A stretch of 33,744 nucleotides of DNA from Conexibacter sp. (lineage in GTDB: Bacteria; Actinomycetota; Thermoleophilia; Solirubrobacterales; Solirubrobacteraceae): the NCBI GenBank assembly GCA_025964325.1, contig JAOPZA010000065.1, forward strand, positions 1 through 33,744, given 5' to 3'. Position 1 is the stretch's first letter, and every line of letters begins with the position of its first letter. The notes under the pieces were generated by a model. That model did not search any database. It was given only the letters and a program-made list of their open reading frames with translations, and was not told the DNA's origin. Of the stretch, positions 8,038-17,646 are shown in pieces. A program made the position numbers and the translations under genes.

Positions 8038-9276
8038 ATGTCGGACACGAGCGACACCTACTGGAACCCCGACCTCTCGGCTGGCGAGCACGACACGCCC
8101 GAGCACTGGGCCGCCCACTTCGACGGGATGGACCCGACGCTCTCGCGCGGCCGCTTCTTCCGCGTCTCGGCGGAGATGCAGCAGCGCTGCCCGGTGGCGC
8201 ACAGCGATCGCTACGAGGACGGCGGCTTCTGGGTGCTGTCGCGCTATCGCGACATCGAGCAGGTCCACAAGGATCCGGCGACGTTCTCGAGCTACCCGGT
8301 CGTCTGCCCGTCGTTCGGGAACCTGCGGCCGATGATCCCGATCGAGTCCGACCCGCCGCTCCACAAGCCGTACAGAGCGCTGCTGTCGGACTTCTTCTCG
8401 CGCAGAGCGCAGCTCGCGAAGGAGCCGCTGTTCCGCCGCTTCGCGGTCGAGCAGCTGGACCGGTTCGTCGCGCGGGGCGAGTGCGACATCACCGAGGAGC
8501 TCTGCCTGCCGTTCGTCCTGCGGGCGCTGATCGACATGCTCGGCGTGCCGGACGAGGACCGCGAGCTGATGGGCGACATCGGCATGCGCCTCGTGCGGAT
8601 GGACACGAGCCGGGGCAACCCGGCGGTCGAGCTCTACGGCTACTTCCAGAAGCTCGTCGCCCACCGCCGCGAGCATCCGGGGGACGACGTCGTCAGTCTC
8701 ATCACCCACGCCGAGCTCGACGGCGAGCCGCTCTCGGAGTTCGAGATCCTCGACTACTGCATGGTGATCCTGCCGGCCGGCTTCGAGACGACCGCCAGCT
8801 CGATGAGCTACACGTTCCTGTTCCTCGCCGAAAACCCGGAGCTGGCCGACCGCCTGCGCGCCGATCCCGCGCTGATCGCCTCGGCGGTGGACGAGATGAT
8901 CCGCTACGCGACGCCCGTCCGCGCGCTCGCCCGCACCGTGATGAGCGAGGTCGAGGTCGGCGGGCAGACGATGGCGCGCGGCGACCGCGTCGTGCTCAAC
9001 TGGGCCGCCGCCAACCGCGACCCCGCGTACTTCCCCGAGCCCGACACGCTCGACGTCGAGCGCAAGCCGAACCGGCACATGGGCTTCGGCATGGGCGTCC
9101 ACCTCTGCACCGGCATCCACATGGCCCGGATCGAGATCCGCGTGGCGCTCGAGGAGGCGCTCAAGCGGATGGACAACATCCGCCTGGCCGATCCCGCCGC
9201 CGTCGTCGAGCGGCCCGGCAGCACGTGGGGCCTCGACGTCCTGCCGCTGCGCTTCGACCCGGTGGCGGTCTCGTGA
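8038..9276 (+). CDS. Cytochrome P450 monooxygenase
   Basis: This 412-residue soluble bacterial P450 has the I-helix motif AGFETT (residues 247-252), the K-helix EMIR, and the heme-binding loop FGMGVHLCTGIHMAR with C357 as thiolate ligand. It should hydroxylate a hydrophobic substrate using electrons from a ferredoxin. The only ferredoxin and ferredoxin reductase in the window lie about 17 kb downstream (26130, 26329). The start ATG follows GAGGAG. Its stop overlaps the GTG start of the next gene. The acid/threonine pair in the I helix looks normal, so an active oxygenase is expected; the substrate is unknown. Confidence 0.94.
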   Translation: MSDTSDTYWNPDLSAGEHDTPEHWAAHFDGMDPTLSRGRFFRVSAEMQQRCPVAHSDRYEDGGFWVLSRYRDIEQVHKDPATFSSYPVVCPSFGNLRPMIPIESDPPLHKPYRALLSDFFSRRAQLAKEPLFRRFAVEQLDRFVARGECDITEELCLPFVLRALIDMLGVPDEDRELMGDIGMRLVRMDTSRGNPAVELYGYFQKLVAHRREHPGDDVVSLITHAELDGEPLSEFEILDYCMVILPAGFETTASSMSYTFLFLAENPELADRLRADPALIASAVDEMIRYATPVRALARTVMSEVEVGGQTMARGDRVVLNWAAANRDPAYFPEPDTLDVERKPNRHMGFGMGVHLCTGIHMARIEIRVALEEALKRMDNIRLADPAAVVERPGSTWGLDVLPLRFDPVAVS

Positions 9277-10217
9277 GCCTCGTCCTGGCCGGGCTCTACC
9301 CGAGCGCGCTGCTGCCGCTGCGCGAGGACCTCTCGATCGCCGAGCGCGACTACGTCGTGCAGATCCAGCACCTCGCGCGGGCCGGCGCCGGCGTCGGCGG
9401 CGTGATCGTCAACGACCCGGCCGGCGACGCGGCCGGGCTGAGCCGCGAGGAGCGGGCACGCGTGCTCGAGCTGGCGGCCGCGGCGGCGCCGGAGGGCTTC
9501 CCCGTGATCGCCGGCATCCAGGCCGAATCGGTCGAGCGCGTCGTCGAGCTGCTCGACGACGCCCGCGCGCACCACGCCGACGCCGCCCTCGTCTTCCCGC
9601 CGACGGATCCGCGGCTCACGGCCGAGCTGACAAGCGCCGTGGACGCGCCCCGCAGGCTGTTCGCCGAGCTCGCCGCGGCGACCGACCTGCCGCTCGTCGT
9701 CGCGCAGACGGCGGCCGAAGGGGGCGCCTCGTACCCGACGCAGGCGCTCGTCGAGCTGGCGCGCCTGGAACGCGTCGTCGCGATCGTCGACGCAATCGGC
9801 GACGCGGGGCGCCATGCGGAGCAGTACCGGGCCGTGGATCGCGCCGTGCCGCTGCTCGTCGCCGTCGACGGACCCGAGCTGCGCGAGCTGCTGCTGGCCG
9901 GCGCGGAGGGCGCCGCGCTCGGCATCAGCAACATCGCGCCGCGCGCCTGGGGCGCCTTCGTGGCCGATCTGCTGGCCGGTCGCCGGGACCGTTCCGACCG
10001 CTGGTACGCCGAGGTCGGCGAGCCACTGCTGCGGGCGCTCGGCGGGAGCCGGGCGCGGGCCTCCGGGAGCGGGGCGGCCTGGGTGAAGCACGGCCTCGTG
10101 CTGCTCGGACAGCACGCCAACAGCCGGGTGCGGCCGCCGCAGCCGGAGCTCAGCGAAGAGGATGGAGCAGCGGTTCGCGAGGCGCTCGCCGTCGCCGGTC
10201 TGCTGCCCGGACACTAG
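9273..10217 (+). CDS. DapA-fold (dihydrodipicolinate synthase family) protein lacking the catalytic lysine
   Basis: This 314-residue protein has the length and pattern of the DapA/N-acetylneuraminate lyase family, including the ending in which GQHANSRVRPPQPELSEE matches the family's G...VR.P...LS.E. Family enzymes form a Schiff base on a lysine in an I-K-D-S-x-G-D context. Here the aligned segment is I-V-D-A-I-G-D, so the lysine is V172. The usual Tyr-Asn of the YN.P motif is A144-Q145, and the GTTGE loop is replaced by DPAGD. Retro-aldol chemistry by the normal route is therefore unlikely. It may be a binding or scaffolding protein, or an enzyme with a new mechanism. GTG start overlapping the P450 stop (GTGA). 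Confidence 0.8.
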   Translation: MSLVLAGLYPSALLPLREDLSIAERDYVVQIQHLARAGAGVGGVIVNDPAGDAAGLSREERARVLELAAAAAPEGFPVIAGIQAESVERVVELLDDARAHHADAALVFPPTDPRLTAELTSAVDAPRRLFAELAAATDLPLVVAQTAAEGGASYPTQALVELARLERVVAIVDAIGDAGRHAEQYRAVDRAVPLLVAVDGPELRELLLAGAEGAALGISNIAPRAWGAFVADLLAGRRDRSDRWYAEVGEPLLRALGGSRARASGSGAAWVKHGLVLLGQHANSRVRPPQPELSEEDGAAVREALAVAGLLPGH

Positions 10218-10230
10218 AAGGAGCGTTCGC

Positions 10231-11796
10231 ATGACCGCACCGCAGTTCGACTACGTGATCGTCGGGGCCGGATCAGCCGGCTGCGTCCTCGCCAACCGCC
10301 TCTCGGAGGATCCGGAGTGCACGGTGCTCCTGCTCGAGGCCGGCCCGCTCGACGAGCGGCCCGAGATCGCCAATCCGCTCGAGTGGCCGCTGCTGCTCGG
10401 CTCGGAGGTCGACTGGGACTACGCGACGACGCCGCAGGCCGGGACCGCGGGTCGCGTCCACCCGTGGCCGCGCGGCAGAGTCCTCGGCGGCAGCGGCTGC
10501 CTGAACGGCATGGTCTACATGCGCGGCGCCCGCTGGGACTACGACGGCTGGGCGATGCGCGGCAACGTCGGCTGGGACTTCGACTCGGTCACGGCCGCGT
10601 ACCGGGAGCTCGAGAGCTTCGCGGGCGGCGATCCCGCCTACCGCGGGAGCGACGGGCCGCTGCCGATCACCGTCGTCGAGGACGTGAACCCGCTCACGAC
10701 GGCGTTCCTGGAGGCGTGCGCCCAGCGCGGCCATCGCGAGGCGCTCGACTTCAACGGCGCCGACGCGGAGGGCTATGGGCTCCATCAGCTCAACGCCGCG
10801 AACGGACGCCGTCAGAGCTCGGCCGTCGCGTTCGTGCACCCGGCGCTCTCCCGTCCGAACCTCACGCTCGTGACCGAGGCCGTCGTGCATGAGCTGGCGC
10901 TCGACGCCGCCCACCGGCGCGTCGACGCGGTCGTCTACGTGCGCGACGGCGAGCGCCACCGGGTCGGCGTGGGCCGGGAGGCGATCGTCGCCGCCGGCGC
11001 GATCGACTCGCCGAAGCTGCTGATGCTCTCCGGCGTCGGCGCGGCCGACGAGCTCGGCCGCGCCGGCATCGAGGTGAAGGCCGAGCTCCCCGGCGTCGGT
11101 CGGAACCTGCACGACCACCTCGCGATCACGGTGACCTACGAGGCGAAGCAGGACGTGGCGCCCGGTCGCAACCAGAACAGCGAGGCCGCCCTCTTCTGCC
11201 GCAGCGATCCCGCGCTGCCCCGCTACGACCTCCAGCTCGCGTTCCTCCACATCCCCTACCTGGCTCCCGGCTTCACCTGCGGGCCGTTCGGCTACACGCT
11301 CTTCGCCGGGCTGCTGAAGCCGCTCAGCCGGGGTCGCGTGATGCTGCGCTCGGCGGACCCCGCCGAGCCGCCGCTGATGGATCCCGCCTACCTGCGGGAG
11401 GAGGCCGACTACCAGGGCCTCGCGCGAGCGCTCGAGATCGCCCGCGACCTCGGCGCCGCGCCGGCGTTCGACGCCTGGCGCGGTCGCGCGGTCGCGCCCG
11501 CGCCCGACGTGCGCACGCCGGAGCAGATCCGTCGCTACATCGGCGCCGCCGCGACGACGTTCTACCACCCGGTCGGTACGTGCAGGATGGGCTTGCAGGA
11601 CGACTGCGTCGTCGATCCCCAGCTGCGCGTCCACGGGTTCGAGAACCTGCGCGTGGCGGACGCGTCGGTCGTCCCGGAGATCATGTCCGGCAACACGAAC
11701 GCGGCCGCGATGATGATCGGGTGGCGCGCCGCCGACTTCATCCGCGGCCACGATCGCGAGCTCTCCGCGGCGCGGCTCGACGCGGTGGTCTCGTGA
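10231..11796 (+). CDS. GMC-family FAD-dependent alcohol oxidoreductase (choline dehydrogenase-like)
   Basis: This 521-residue protein has the N-terminal FAD-binding motif VGAGSAGCVLANRLSE and a distal LLLEAGP. The GMC signature GGSGCLNGMVYMRG follows, and the C-terminal catalytic region has H446 in HPVGTCRMG and the N488/N490 pair in SGNTNAAAMM. GMC dehydrogenases oxidise primary alcohols to aldehydes, passing electrons to a quinone or oxygen. With the aldehyde dehydrogenase at 5862 it could convert a hydroxylated substrate to an acid. The ATG at 10231 follows AAGGAG; an upstream in-frame start would run into the preceding gene and is not favoured. The amidase GTG overlaps its stop. Confidence 0.92.
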   Translation: MTAPQFDYVIVGAGSAGCVLANRLSEDPECTVLLLEAGPLDERPEIANPLEWPLLLGSEVDWDYATTPQAGTAGRVHPWPRGRVLGGSGCLNGMVYMRGARWDYDGWAMRGNVGWDFDSVTAAYRELESFAGGDPAYRGSDGPLPITVVEDVNPLTTAFLEACAQRGHREALDFNGADAEGYGLHQLNAANGRRQSSAVAFVHPALSRPNLTLVTEAVVHELALDAAHRRVDAVVYVRDGERHRVGVGREAIVAAGAIDSPKLLMLSGVGAADELGRAGIEVKAELPGVGRNLHDHLAITVTYEAKQDVAPGRNQNSEAALFCRSDPALPRYDLQLAFLHIPYLAPGFTCGPFGYTLFAGLLKPLSRGRVMLRSADPAEPPLMDPAYLREEADYQGLARALEIARDLGAAPAFDAWRGRAVAPAPDVRTPEQIRRYIGAAATTFYHPVGTCRMGLQDDCVVDPQLRVHGFENLRVADASVVPEIMSGNTNAAAMMIGWRAADFIRGHDRELSAARLDAVVS

Positions 11797-13202
11797 CGGG
11801 CGACCGGACGATCGCCGCGGCGGCGGCGGCGCTGCGCGCCGGGAGCGTCACGAGCGTTGCCCTGACGGAGGCGTCGATCGCGGCCGCCGACCAGCTCGAC
11901 GAGCGGCTCGGCACCTACCTGGCGCGCTCGGACGAGGCCGCGCTGGCGGCCGCCGCCCGCGCCGACGCCGAGCTCGCCGCGGGGCTCGATCGCGGGCCTC
12001 TGCACGGCATCCCGCTCGCGATCAAGGACACGATCGCGACCGCGGACGGGCCGACGACGGCGCAGAGCGCGATCCTCGACCCCGCCTGGGGCGAGCAGGG
12101 CGACGCGCCCGTCGTGGCGCGCCTGCGCGCCGGCGGGGCGCCGATCCTCGGCAAGACGACGACGATGGAGTTCGCGATCGGCGTCCCCGATCCGTCCGCG
12201 CCGTTCCCCGTCCCCCGCAACCCGTGGGACGTCGAGCGGTGGGCCGGAGGATCGAGCTCGGGGACCGGCAGCGGGCTCGCATCCGGCCTCTTCCTCGGCG
12301 GCCTCGGGACGGACACCGCCGGCAGCGTCCGGCTGCCGGCCGCCTTCTGCGGGATCAGCGGCCTCAAGCCGACCTTCGGGCGGGTGCCGAAGAACGGGTG
12401 CGTGCCGCTCGGCTTCAGCTACGACACGGTCGGGCCGATGGCGCGCAGCGCCCGCGACTGCGCGACGCTCCTCGGCGTCATCGCCGGCCCGGACCCCGGC
12501 GACGCCTGCTCGGTCGACCTCGCCGTTCCCGACTACGTCGCCGCCCTGAGCGGCTCGCTCGACGGCGTCCGCATCGGCGTCGATCGCCTCGCCGGCGTCT
12601 CGCCGGTCAGCGATCCCGCGCTGTCCGCCTGTCTCGACGCGGCGCTGGAGGCGCTCGCCGACGCCGGCGCGAGCCTCACCGACGTGCAGATCCCGCTCTA
12701 CTCCGAGCTCGTGACGACGACGATGGTCGGCGAGCTGGCCGAGGCCTTCGCGTACCACCGTGGCGACCTCCAGACCCGCTGGGAGGAGTACGGCGCCGGG
12801 ACGCGCATGGTGATCGCGTCCGGAGCGCTGTTGCCCGCCGCCGACTACGTGCAGGCCCAGCGGGTGCGGCGCGTCGGCCAGAAGGCGATCGCCGCGCTGT
12901 TCGAGACGGTCGACCTCGTGATCACGCCGACCGCGTCGGTCGCCGCCGGCCGGCTCGACCAGCTCGCGTTCGGCGACATCATCGACGCGATCCACACGCC
13001 GCTGTGGAACGCCGTCGGCAATCCGGCCCTCTCGGTCCCGATCGGGCTGACCGCGGACGGCCTGCCGCTCGCGATGCAGATCGCCGGAGCGCCGTTCGAC
13101 GAGGCCGGCGTGCTCCGCGCCGGAGACGCCTACCAGCTGCGGACCGACTGGCACGTGCGCCGGCCGCCCCTGCACGCGAGCAACGTGGCCGGCGCGGCGT
13201 GA
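11793..13202 (+). CDS. Amidase-signature family hydrolase
   Basis: This 469-residue protein has the complete Ser-cisSer-Lys triad of the amidase signature family. K78 lies in AIKDT, the cis-serine is probably S154 in GGSSSG, and the nucleophile is S178 in GTDTAGSVRLPA, 24 residues later as in fatty-acid amide hydrolase. A GLKPTFGRVP segment follows, as usual. It hydrolyses an amide (or ester) bond; the substrate could be an amide entering the pathway or a small carboxamide. The GTG start overlaps the GMC stop (GTGA). The next gene encodes a tiny AtzG-like protein, recalling the AtzE-AtzG hydrolase complex. Confidence 0.92.
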   Translation: MTGDRTIAAAAAALRAGSVTSVALTEASIAAADQLDERLGTYLARSDEAALAAAARADAELAAGLDRGPLHGIPLAIKDTIATADGPTTAQSAILDPAWGEQGDAPVVARLRAGGAPILGKTTTMEFAIGVPDPSAPFPVPRNPWDVERWAGGSSSGTGSGLASGLFLGGLGTDTAGSVRLPAAFCGISGLKPTFGRVPKNGCVPLGFSYDTVGPMARSARDCATLLGVIAGPDPGDACSVDLAVPDYVAALSGSLDGVRIGVDRLAGVSPVSDPALSACLDAALEALADAGASLTDVQIPLYSELVTTTMVGELAEAFAYHRGDLQTRWEEYGAGTRMVIASGALLPAADYVQAQRVRRVGQKAIAALFETVDLVITPTASVAAGRLDQLAFGDIIDAIHTPLWNAVGNPALSVPIGLTADGLPLAMQIAGAPFDEAGVLRAGDAYQLRTDWHVRRPPLHASNVAGAA

Positions 13203-13252
13203 CGCCGCGCGGGCACGAACGGCTGCGACCCGACGACACCGAAGGAGCTCCG

Positions 13253-13465
13253 ATGGACGACGCGACCCAGATCGTGAAGATCCTCCTGCGGCAGGCGCGG
13301 ATCGGCGCCTCGCCGGAGGAGCTGGACGCCCTCGCCGCGGGGTATCCCGCCATGCGGGCCGGGGTAGAGGCGCTGTACGCCGTCGCGGGCGCGCGCTACG
13401 AGGAGCCGGGACTCGTCTTCGGCGCCCGGCCGCAGGCCGCTCGCACAGACCCGGCCGGCGATTGA
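13253..13465 (+). CDS. Small AtzG/GatC-like putative amidase partner (70 aa)
   Basis: This short gene has a clear GAAGGAG ribosome site 5 bases before its ATG. The 70-residue product is mostly helical in appearance. The core, about residues 3-45, has a short helix, an ASPEELDALAAGYPAMRAGV segment and an ALYAV helix. This resembles DUF4089/AtzG proteins, which wrap around an amidase-signature enzyme in the manner of GatC around GatA. The resemblance is by pattern and context, not by strong residue identity. It lies 50 bases after the amidase. The last 20 residues look disordered. Its stop codon overlaps the -35 of the next promoter. Confidence 0.62.
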   Translation: MDDATQIVKILLRQARIGASPEELDALAAGYPAMRAGVEALYAVAGARYEEPGLVFGARPQAARTDPAGD

Positions 13466-13489
13466 CAAAGAACTCTACTGCCCTATTAT
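13462..13489 (+). promoter_or_regulatory. Promoter of the thiolase operon, giving a probable leaderless transcript
   Basis: TTGACA (13462-13467) matches the -35 consensus fully, and TATTAT (13484-13489) is a good -10 at 16-base spacing. Only six bases separate the -10 from the ATG at 13496, where transcription should begin. No ribosome site precedes that ATG. The -35 overlaps the TGA stop (13463-13465) of the small upstream gene. Confidence 0.72.
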
Positions 13490-13495
13490 TGAGAT

Positions 13496-14653
<1,158 letters not shown>

Positions 14654-14670
14654 TCCCGAGGAGACTCCCG

Positions 14671-15465
14671 ATGGACTACGAAGACATCCTGTACGAGGTC
14701 GACGGCCCGGCCGCCGTCCTGACGATCAACCGCGAGGAGCGGCTCAACGCCTTCCGCGCGAAGACGGTCGAGGAGCTGATCCACGGCTTCAAGCGCGCCT
14801 GGGCCGACAAGGCCGTGCAGGTCGTGATCCTGACCGGCGCGGGCGACCGCGCGTTCTGCGTCGGCGGCGACGTCAAGCAGCGCGCGGAGACCGGCGACTA
14901 CGGCCCGACCGACAACGGCCTCTTCGAGGGGACCTACCTGCACCGCCTGATCCGCGACGTGCCGATGCCGGTGATCGCGGCCGTCAACGGCCTGGCGATC
15001 GGCGGCGGCCACGTCCTGCACGTGCTGTGCGACCTGTCGGTCGCCGCGGAGCACGCGCGCTTCGGTCAGAGCGGCCCCCGCGTCGGCTCGTTCGACGGCG
15101 GCTTCGGGGCGTCGTACCTCGCGCGCGTCGTCGGCGAGAAGCGCGCGCGCGAGATCTGGTTCCTGCTGAAGCAGTACTCCGCCGAGGAGGCGGAGCGCTG
15201 GGGACTCGTGAACCGCGTCGTGCCGAGAGAGGAGCTGCTGCCGGCGGCGAAGGAGTGGGCCAACGCGATCGCGCAGTACAGCCCCACCGCCCTGCGGTTC
15301 CTCAAGCACGCGTTCAACGCCGACACGGAGCATCAGGGCGGCCTCTCGCGGCTGGCCGAGTCGGGGCTCGACGTCTTCGCCCAGACCGACGAGGCGAGAG
15401 AGGGCGCGGCCGCCTTCGCGGAGAAGCGGACGCCCGAGTTCGCCAAGTACGCCGGGGCGCACTGA
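14671..15465 (+). CDS. MenB/BadI-type crotonase, candidate ring-cleaving acyl-CoA hydrolase
   Basis: This 264-residue crotonase belongs to the MenB/BadI branch. Diagnostic stretches are TGAGDRAFCVGGDVKQ, AIGGGHVLHVLCDL, GPRVGSFDGGFGASYLAR, GEKRAREIWFLLKQYSAEEA, and a C-terminus with a DEAREG motif and EKRTPEF. MenB closes a ring in menaquinone synthesis. BadI, from anaerobic benzoate breakdown, opens the ring of 2-ketocyclohexanecarboxyl-CoA. Remembered BadI and MenB sequences match this protein about equally in the core. No menaquinone genes are near, while a BadH-like dehydrogenase is encoded at 22727, so ring opening is the better guess. GAGGAG precedes the ATG. The related mycobacterial EchA20 ring hydrolase is another precedent. 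Confidence 0.85.
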   Translation: MDYEDILYEVDGPAAVLTINREERLNAFRAKTVEELIHGFKRAWADKAVQVVILTGAGDRAFCVGGDVKQRAETGDYGPTDNGLFEGTYLHRLIRDVPMPVIAAVNGLAIGGGHVLHVLCDLSVAAEHARFGQSGPRVGSFDGGFGASYLARVVGEKRAREIWFLLKQYSAEEAERWGLVNRVVPREELLPAAKEWANAIAQYSPTALRFLKHAFNADTEHQGGLSRLAESGLDVFAQTDEAREGAAAFAEKRTPEFAKYAGAH

Positions 15466-15468
15466 GCG

Positions 15469-16374
15469 ATGTCCGAGCTGCTCTTCGACGGCGACGTCGC
15501 GATCGTCACGGGCGCGGGCCGCGGCATCGGCCGCGAGCACGCGCTCGAGCTCGCGCGGCGCGGCGCGCGCGTGCTCGTCAACGACGTCGGAGGGCAGCTC
15601 GACGGCAGCGGGGGCGACGGGGGGCCGGCCGCAGCCGTGGTCGACGAGATCCGGGCCGCCGGCGGCGAGGCGGTCGCGAACGGCGACAGCGTGGCCACGC
15701 CGGAGGGCGGCGCCGCGATCGTCGCGCACGCGATCGACCGCTTCGGCCGCCTCGACGTCGTCGTCAACAACGCCGGCATCGTCGGCGACAAGGCGTTCCA
15801 CAAGCTGACGCCCGAGCTGCTGGCCGCCGTGCTCGAGGTGAACCTGCTGGGCGCGTTCCACGTGACCGGCGCGGCCTGGCCGCACCTGCGCGCGCAGGAG
15901 TACGGACGCGTCGTGAACACGACGTCGGGATCGGGCCTGTTCGGGAACTTCGGGCAGGCCAACTACGGCGCCGCGAAGGCCGGGCTGCTCGGCCTGACGC
16001 GCGTCCTCGCGGTCGAGGGCCGCAAGCTCGGCATCCACGTCAACGCGATCGCCCCGGCTGCCGCCACTCGCATGAACGCCGAGCTGCTCGGCGAGCGGGC
16101 CGGCCTGCTCGACCCGCGACACGTCTCCCCGGTCGTCGCGTTCCTCGCGCACCGCGACTGCGAGCTCGTCGGCCAGGTGCTGTCCGTCGGCGGCGGCCAC
16201 GTCGCCGCCGTGCTCGTCAGCCTGACGCGCGGGATCACCGACGCGCAGCTGTCGGCGGAGGACGTGCGCGACCGCCTGCCCGAGATCTTCGACGCCGACG
16301 GCGCGCTCGTCCCGCGACACGTCGGCGACGAGCTGACCGCGCTGGTCGCGGCGATCCGGGGGGACGAGGGATGA
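15469..16374 (+). CDS. SDR-family (3R)-hydroxyacyl-CoA dehydrogenase, MFE-2/HSD17B4 type
   Basis: This 301-residue short-chain dehydrogenase has the cofactor motif TGAGRGIG, NNAG and the catalytic pair Y166/K170 in YGAAK. An insertion after the second strand (GGQLDGSGGDGG, with PAAAVVDEI following) and a C-terminal extension of about 60 residues are features of the dehydrogenase domain of peroxisomal multifunctional enzyme 2 and its bacterial relatives. It should oxidise (R)-3-hydroxyacyl-CoA to the 3-keto form, suiting a MaoC-type hydratase such as the one at 16444. It starts three bases after the crotonase stop. The substrate chain is unknown. Confidence 0.9.
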   Translation: MSELLFDGDVAIVTGAGRGIGREHALELARRGARVLVNDVGGQLDGSGGDGGPAAAVVDEIRAAGGEAVANGDSVATPEGGAAIVAHAIDRFGRLDVVVNNAGIVGDKAFHKLTPELLAAVLEVNLLGAFHVTGAAWPHLRAQEYGRVVNTTSGSGLFGNFGQANYGAAKAGLLGLTRVLAVEGRKLGIHVNAIAPAAATRMNAELLGERAGLLDPRHVSPVVAFLAHRDCELVGQVLSVGGGHVAAVLVSLTRGITDAQLSAEDVRDRLPEIFDADGALVPRHVGDELTALVAAIRGDEG

Positions 16375-16429
16375 GCACCACGAACGCGAGCGGTGACGCC
16401 GCGAGCCATAGAACGAGATTCCATCAAGA

Positions 16430-16435
16430 GATAGT
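16430..16435 (+). promoter_or_regulatory. Possible -10 element in the gap before the dehydratase gene
   Basis: GATAGT lies in the 69-base gap between the SDR and the next gene, in a distinctly AT-richer patch. Eight bases separate it from the ATG at 16444, which has no ribosome site, so the arrangement recalls the leaderless thiolase promoter. No convincing -35 is visible. Tentative. Confidence 0.3.
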
Positions 16436-16443
16436 TGATTCAG

Positions 16444-17646
16444 ATGACTGTTGATCAGACTGTTGCGCTCATGCCCCAGGCCGTCATCGACGACGAGATG
16501 GTCGAGAGCATGAAGGCGAAGGTGGGTGCGCAGCTCCGCATCGACCACTCGGTGAACAACGAGTACGCGTCGCGGATCGCGGTGGCGAAGTTCGTCGGCG
16601 GCGTCGGCGACATCAACCCGCTCTGGACAGATGCCGACCACGCCGCGCGCTCGCCCTACGGCGCGCCCGTCGCGCCGCCGTCGTTCGTGATCGGGTGCTT
16701 CTCCGGGATCCAGTTCGGCTGGCCGGGCCTCGGCTCGTTCCACTCGAAGTCGGACATCACCTTCGAGCGGGCGGTCTACTGGGACGACGTCGTCCTCGCC
16801 GCGTGCGTCTACGAGGGCTTCGACGGGCCGTCGCCGAGCAGCTTCGCCGGCCACACGGTGACCGACAGGTTCGTCAACACCTACCGCAATCAGCGCGACG
16901 AGCTGATCGCGACGATCCACTGGCAGGTCATCAACTTCGAGCGCGGGTCGGCCTCGGCCCGCAGAAGCCAGGACGGATCCGGCGCGGGTCCCGTGCTGCC
17001 GCACCGCTGGGACCGCGCCGAGCTGGAGCGGATCGAGGCGCGCATCCTCGCCGAGCGCCCGCGCGGCCGCGAGCCGCGCTTCTGGGACGACGTGGCGCCG
17101 GGCGACGTGCTCGACACGGTCACCAAGGGGCCGATCGGGCTGACCGACGAGATCGCGTTCGTGGCAGGCGGCGGGACGCCGATTCCGCGGCTCAAGGCGC
17201 ATGCCGCCGCGCTGCACGACTACGACGCGCACCCGGCCTGGTCGTTCCGGGACCCCGTGACGTCGGCCCAGGAGCCGATCTACTCGGTCCACTACAACCC
17301 GCAGGCCGCGCAGGCGATGAGCGTTCCCTCGCCCTACGACGTCGGGTTCCAGCGCCAGTGCTGGCAGATCCACCACCTCACCCACTGGTGCGGCGACGAC
17401 GCCTGGATCAAGCAGTGCTCGGCCGAGTACCGCAAGTTCGTCTACCTCTCCGACGTCGTGGAGCTGACCGGCGAGGTGGTCGCGAAGCGGGTCGACGACG
17501 ACGGCGAGCACGTCGTCGAGCTGCGCACCGCCGCTGTCAACCAGCGCGGCGAGACCGTGATGCCGGGCAGCGCCGTGGTCGCGCTGCCGACGCGCGACGG
17601 CCGCTCCGCGCCGGTCGCGCCCCGCCGACGGCAGCCGGCGCCGTGA
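16444..17646 (+). CDS. MaoC-like/FAS1-type double-hotdog dehydratase
   Basis: This 400-residue protein carries two MaoC-like hotdog regions. The N-terminal one (about 25-165) has the FVGGVGDINPLW element followed by a PVAPPSF loop, typical of the 'MaoC N-terminal' or FAS1-type dehydratase domain. The C-terminal one (about 215-385) has a QIHHLTHWCGDDAWIK helix and a VELTGEVVAKRV strand. Such proteins hydrate or dehydrate bulky acyl-CoA thioesters. The C-terminal hotdog lacks a clear hydratase-2 D-x-N-x-x-H motif, so activity may rely on the first half or on an unseen partner. An in-frame TTG nine bases upstream is possible, but the ATG is favoured. It overlaps the next gene as GTGA. Confidence 0.8.
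   Translation: MTVDQTVALMPQAVIDDEMVESMKAKVGAQLRIDHSVNNEYASRIAVAKFVGGVGDINPLWTDADHAARSPYGAPVAPPSFVIGCFSGIQFGWPGLGSFHSKSDITFERAVYWDDVVLAACVYEGFDGPSPSSFAGHTVTDRFVNTYRNQRDELIATIHWQVINFERGSASARRSQDGSGAGPVLPHRWDRAELERIEARILAERPRGREPRFWDDVAPGDVLDTVTKGPIGLTDEIAFVAGGGTPIPRLKAHAAALHDYDAHPAWSFRDPVTSAQEPIYSVHYNPQAAQAMSVPSPYDVGFQRQCWQIHHLTHWCGDDAWIKQCSAEYRKFVYLSDVVELTGEVVAKRVDDDGEHVVELRTAAVNQRGETVMPGSAVVALPTRDGRSAPVAPRRRQPAP

Noticed and set aside
14671-15465. Menaquinone biosynthesis MenB
   Set aside because: The motifs fit MenB as well as BadI, but no other men gene is nearby and the surroundings are catabolic with a BadH-like SDR. It is not excluded, only less likely.
16371-16454. Short 26-residue frame starting at an ATGA overlap with the SDR stop
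   Set aside because: It has no recognisable motif and runs into the start of the dehydratase gene. The gap is better read as a promoter-like region.
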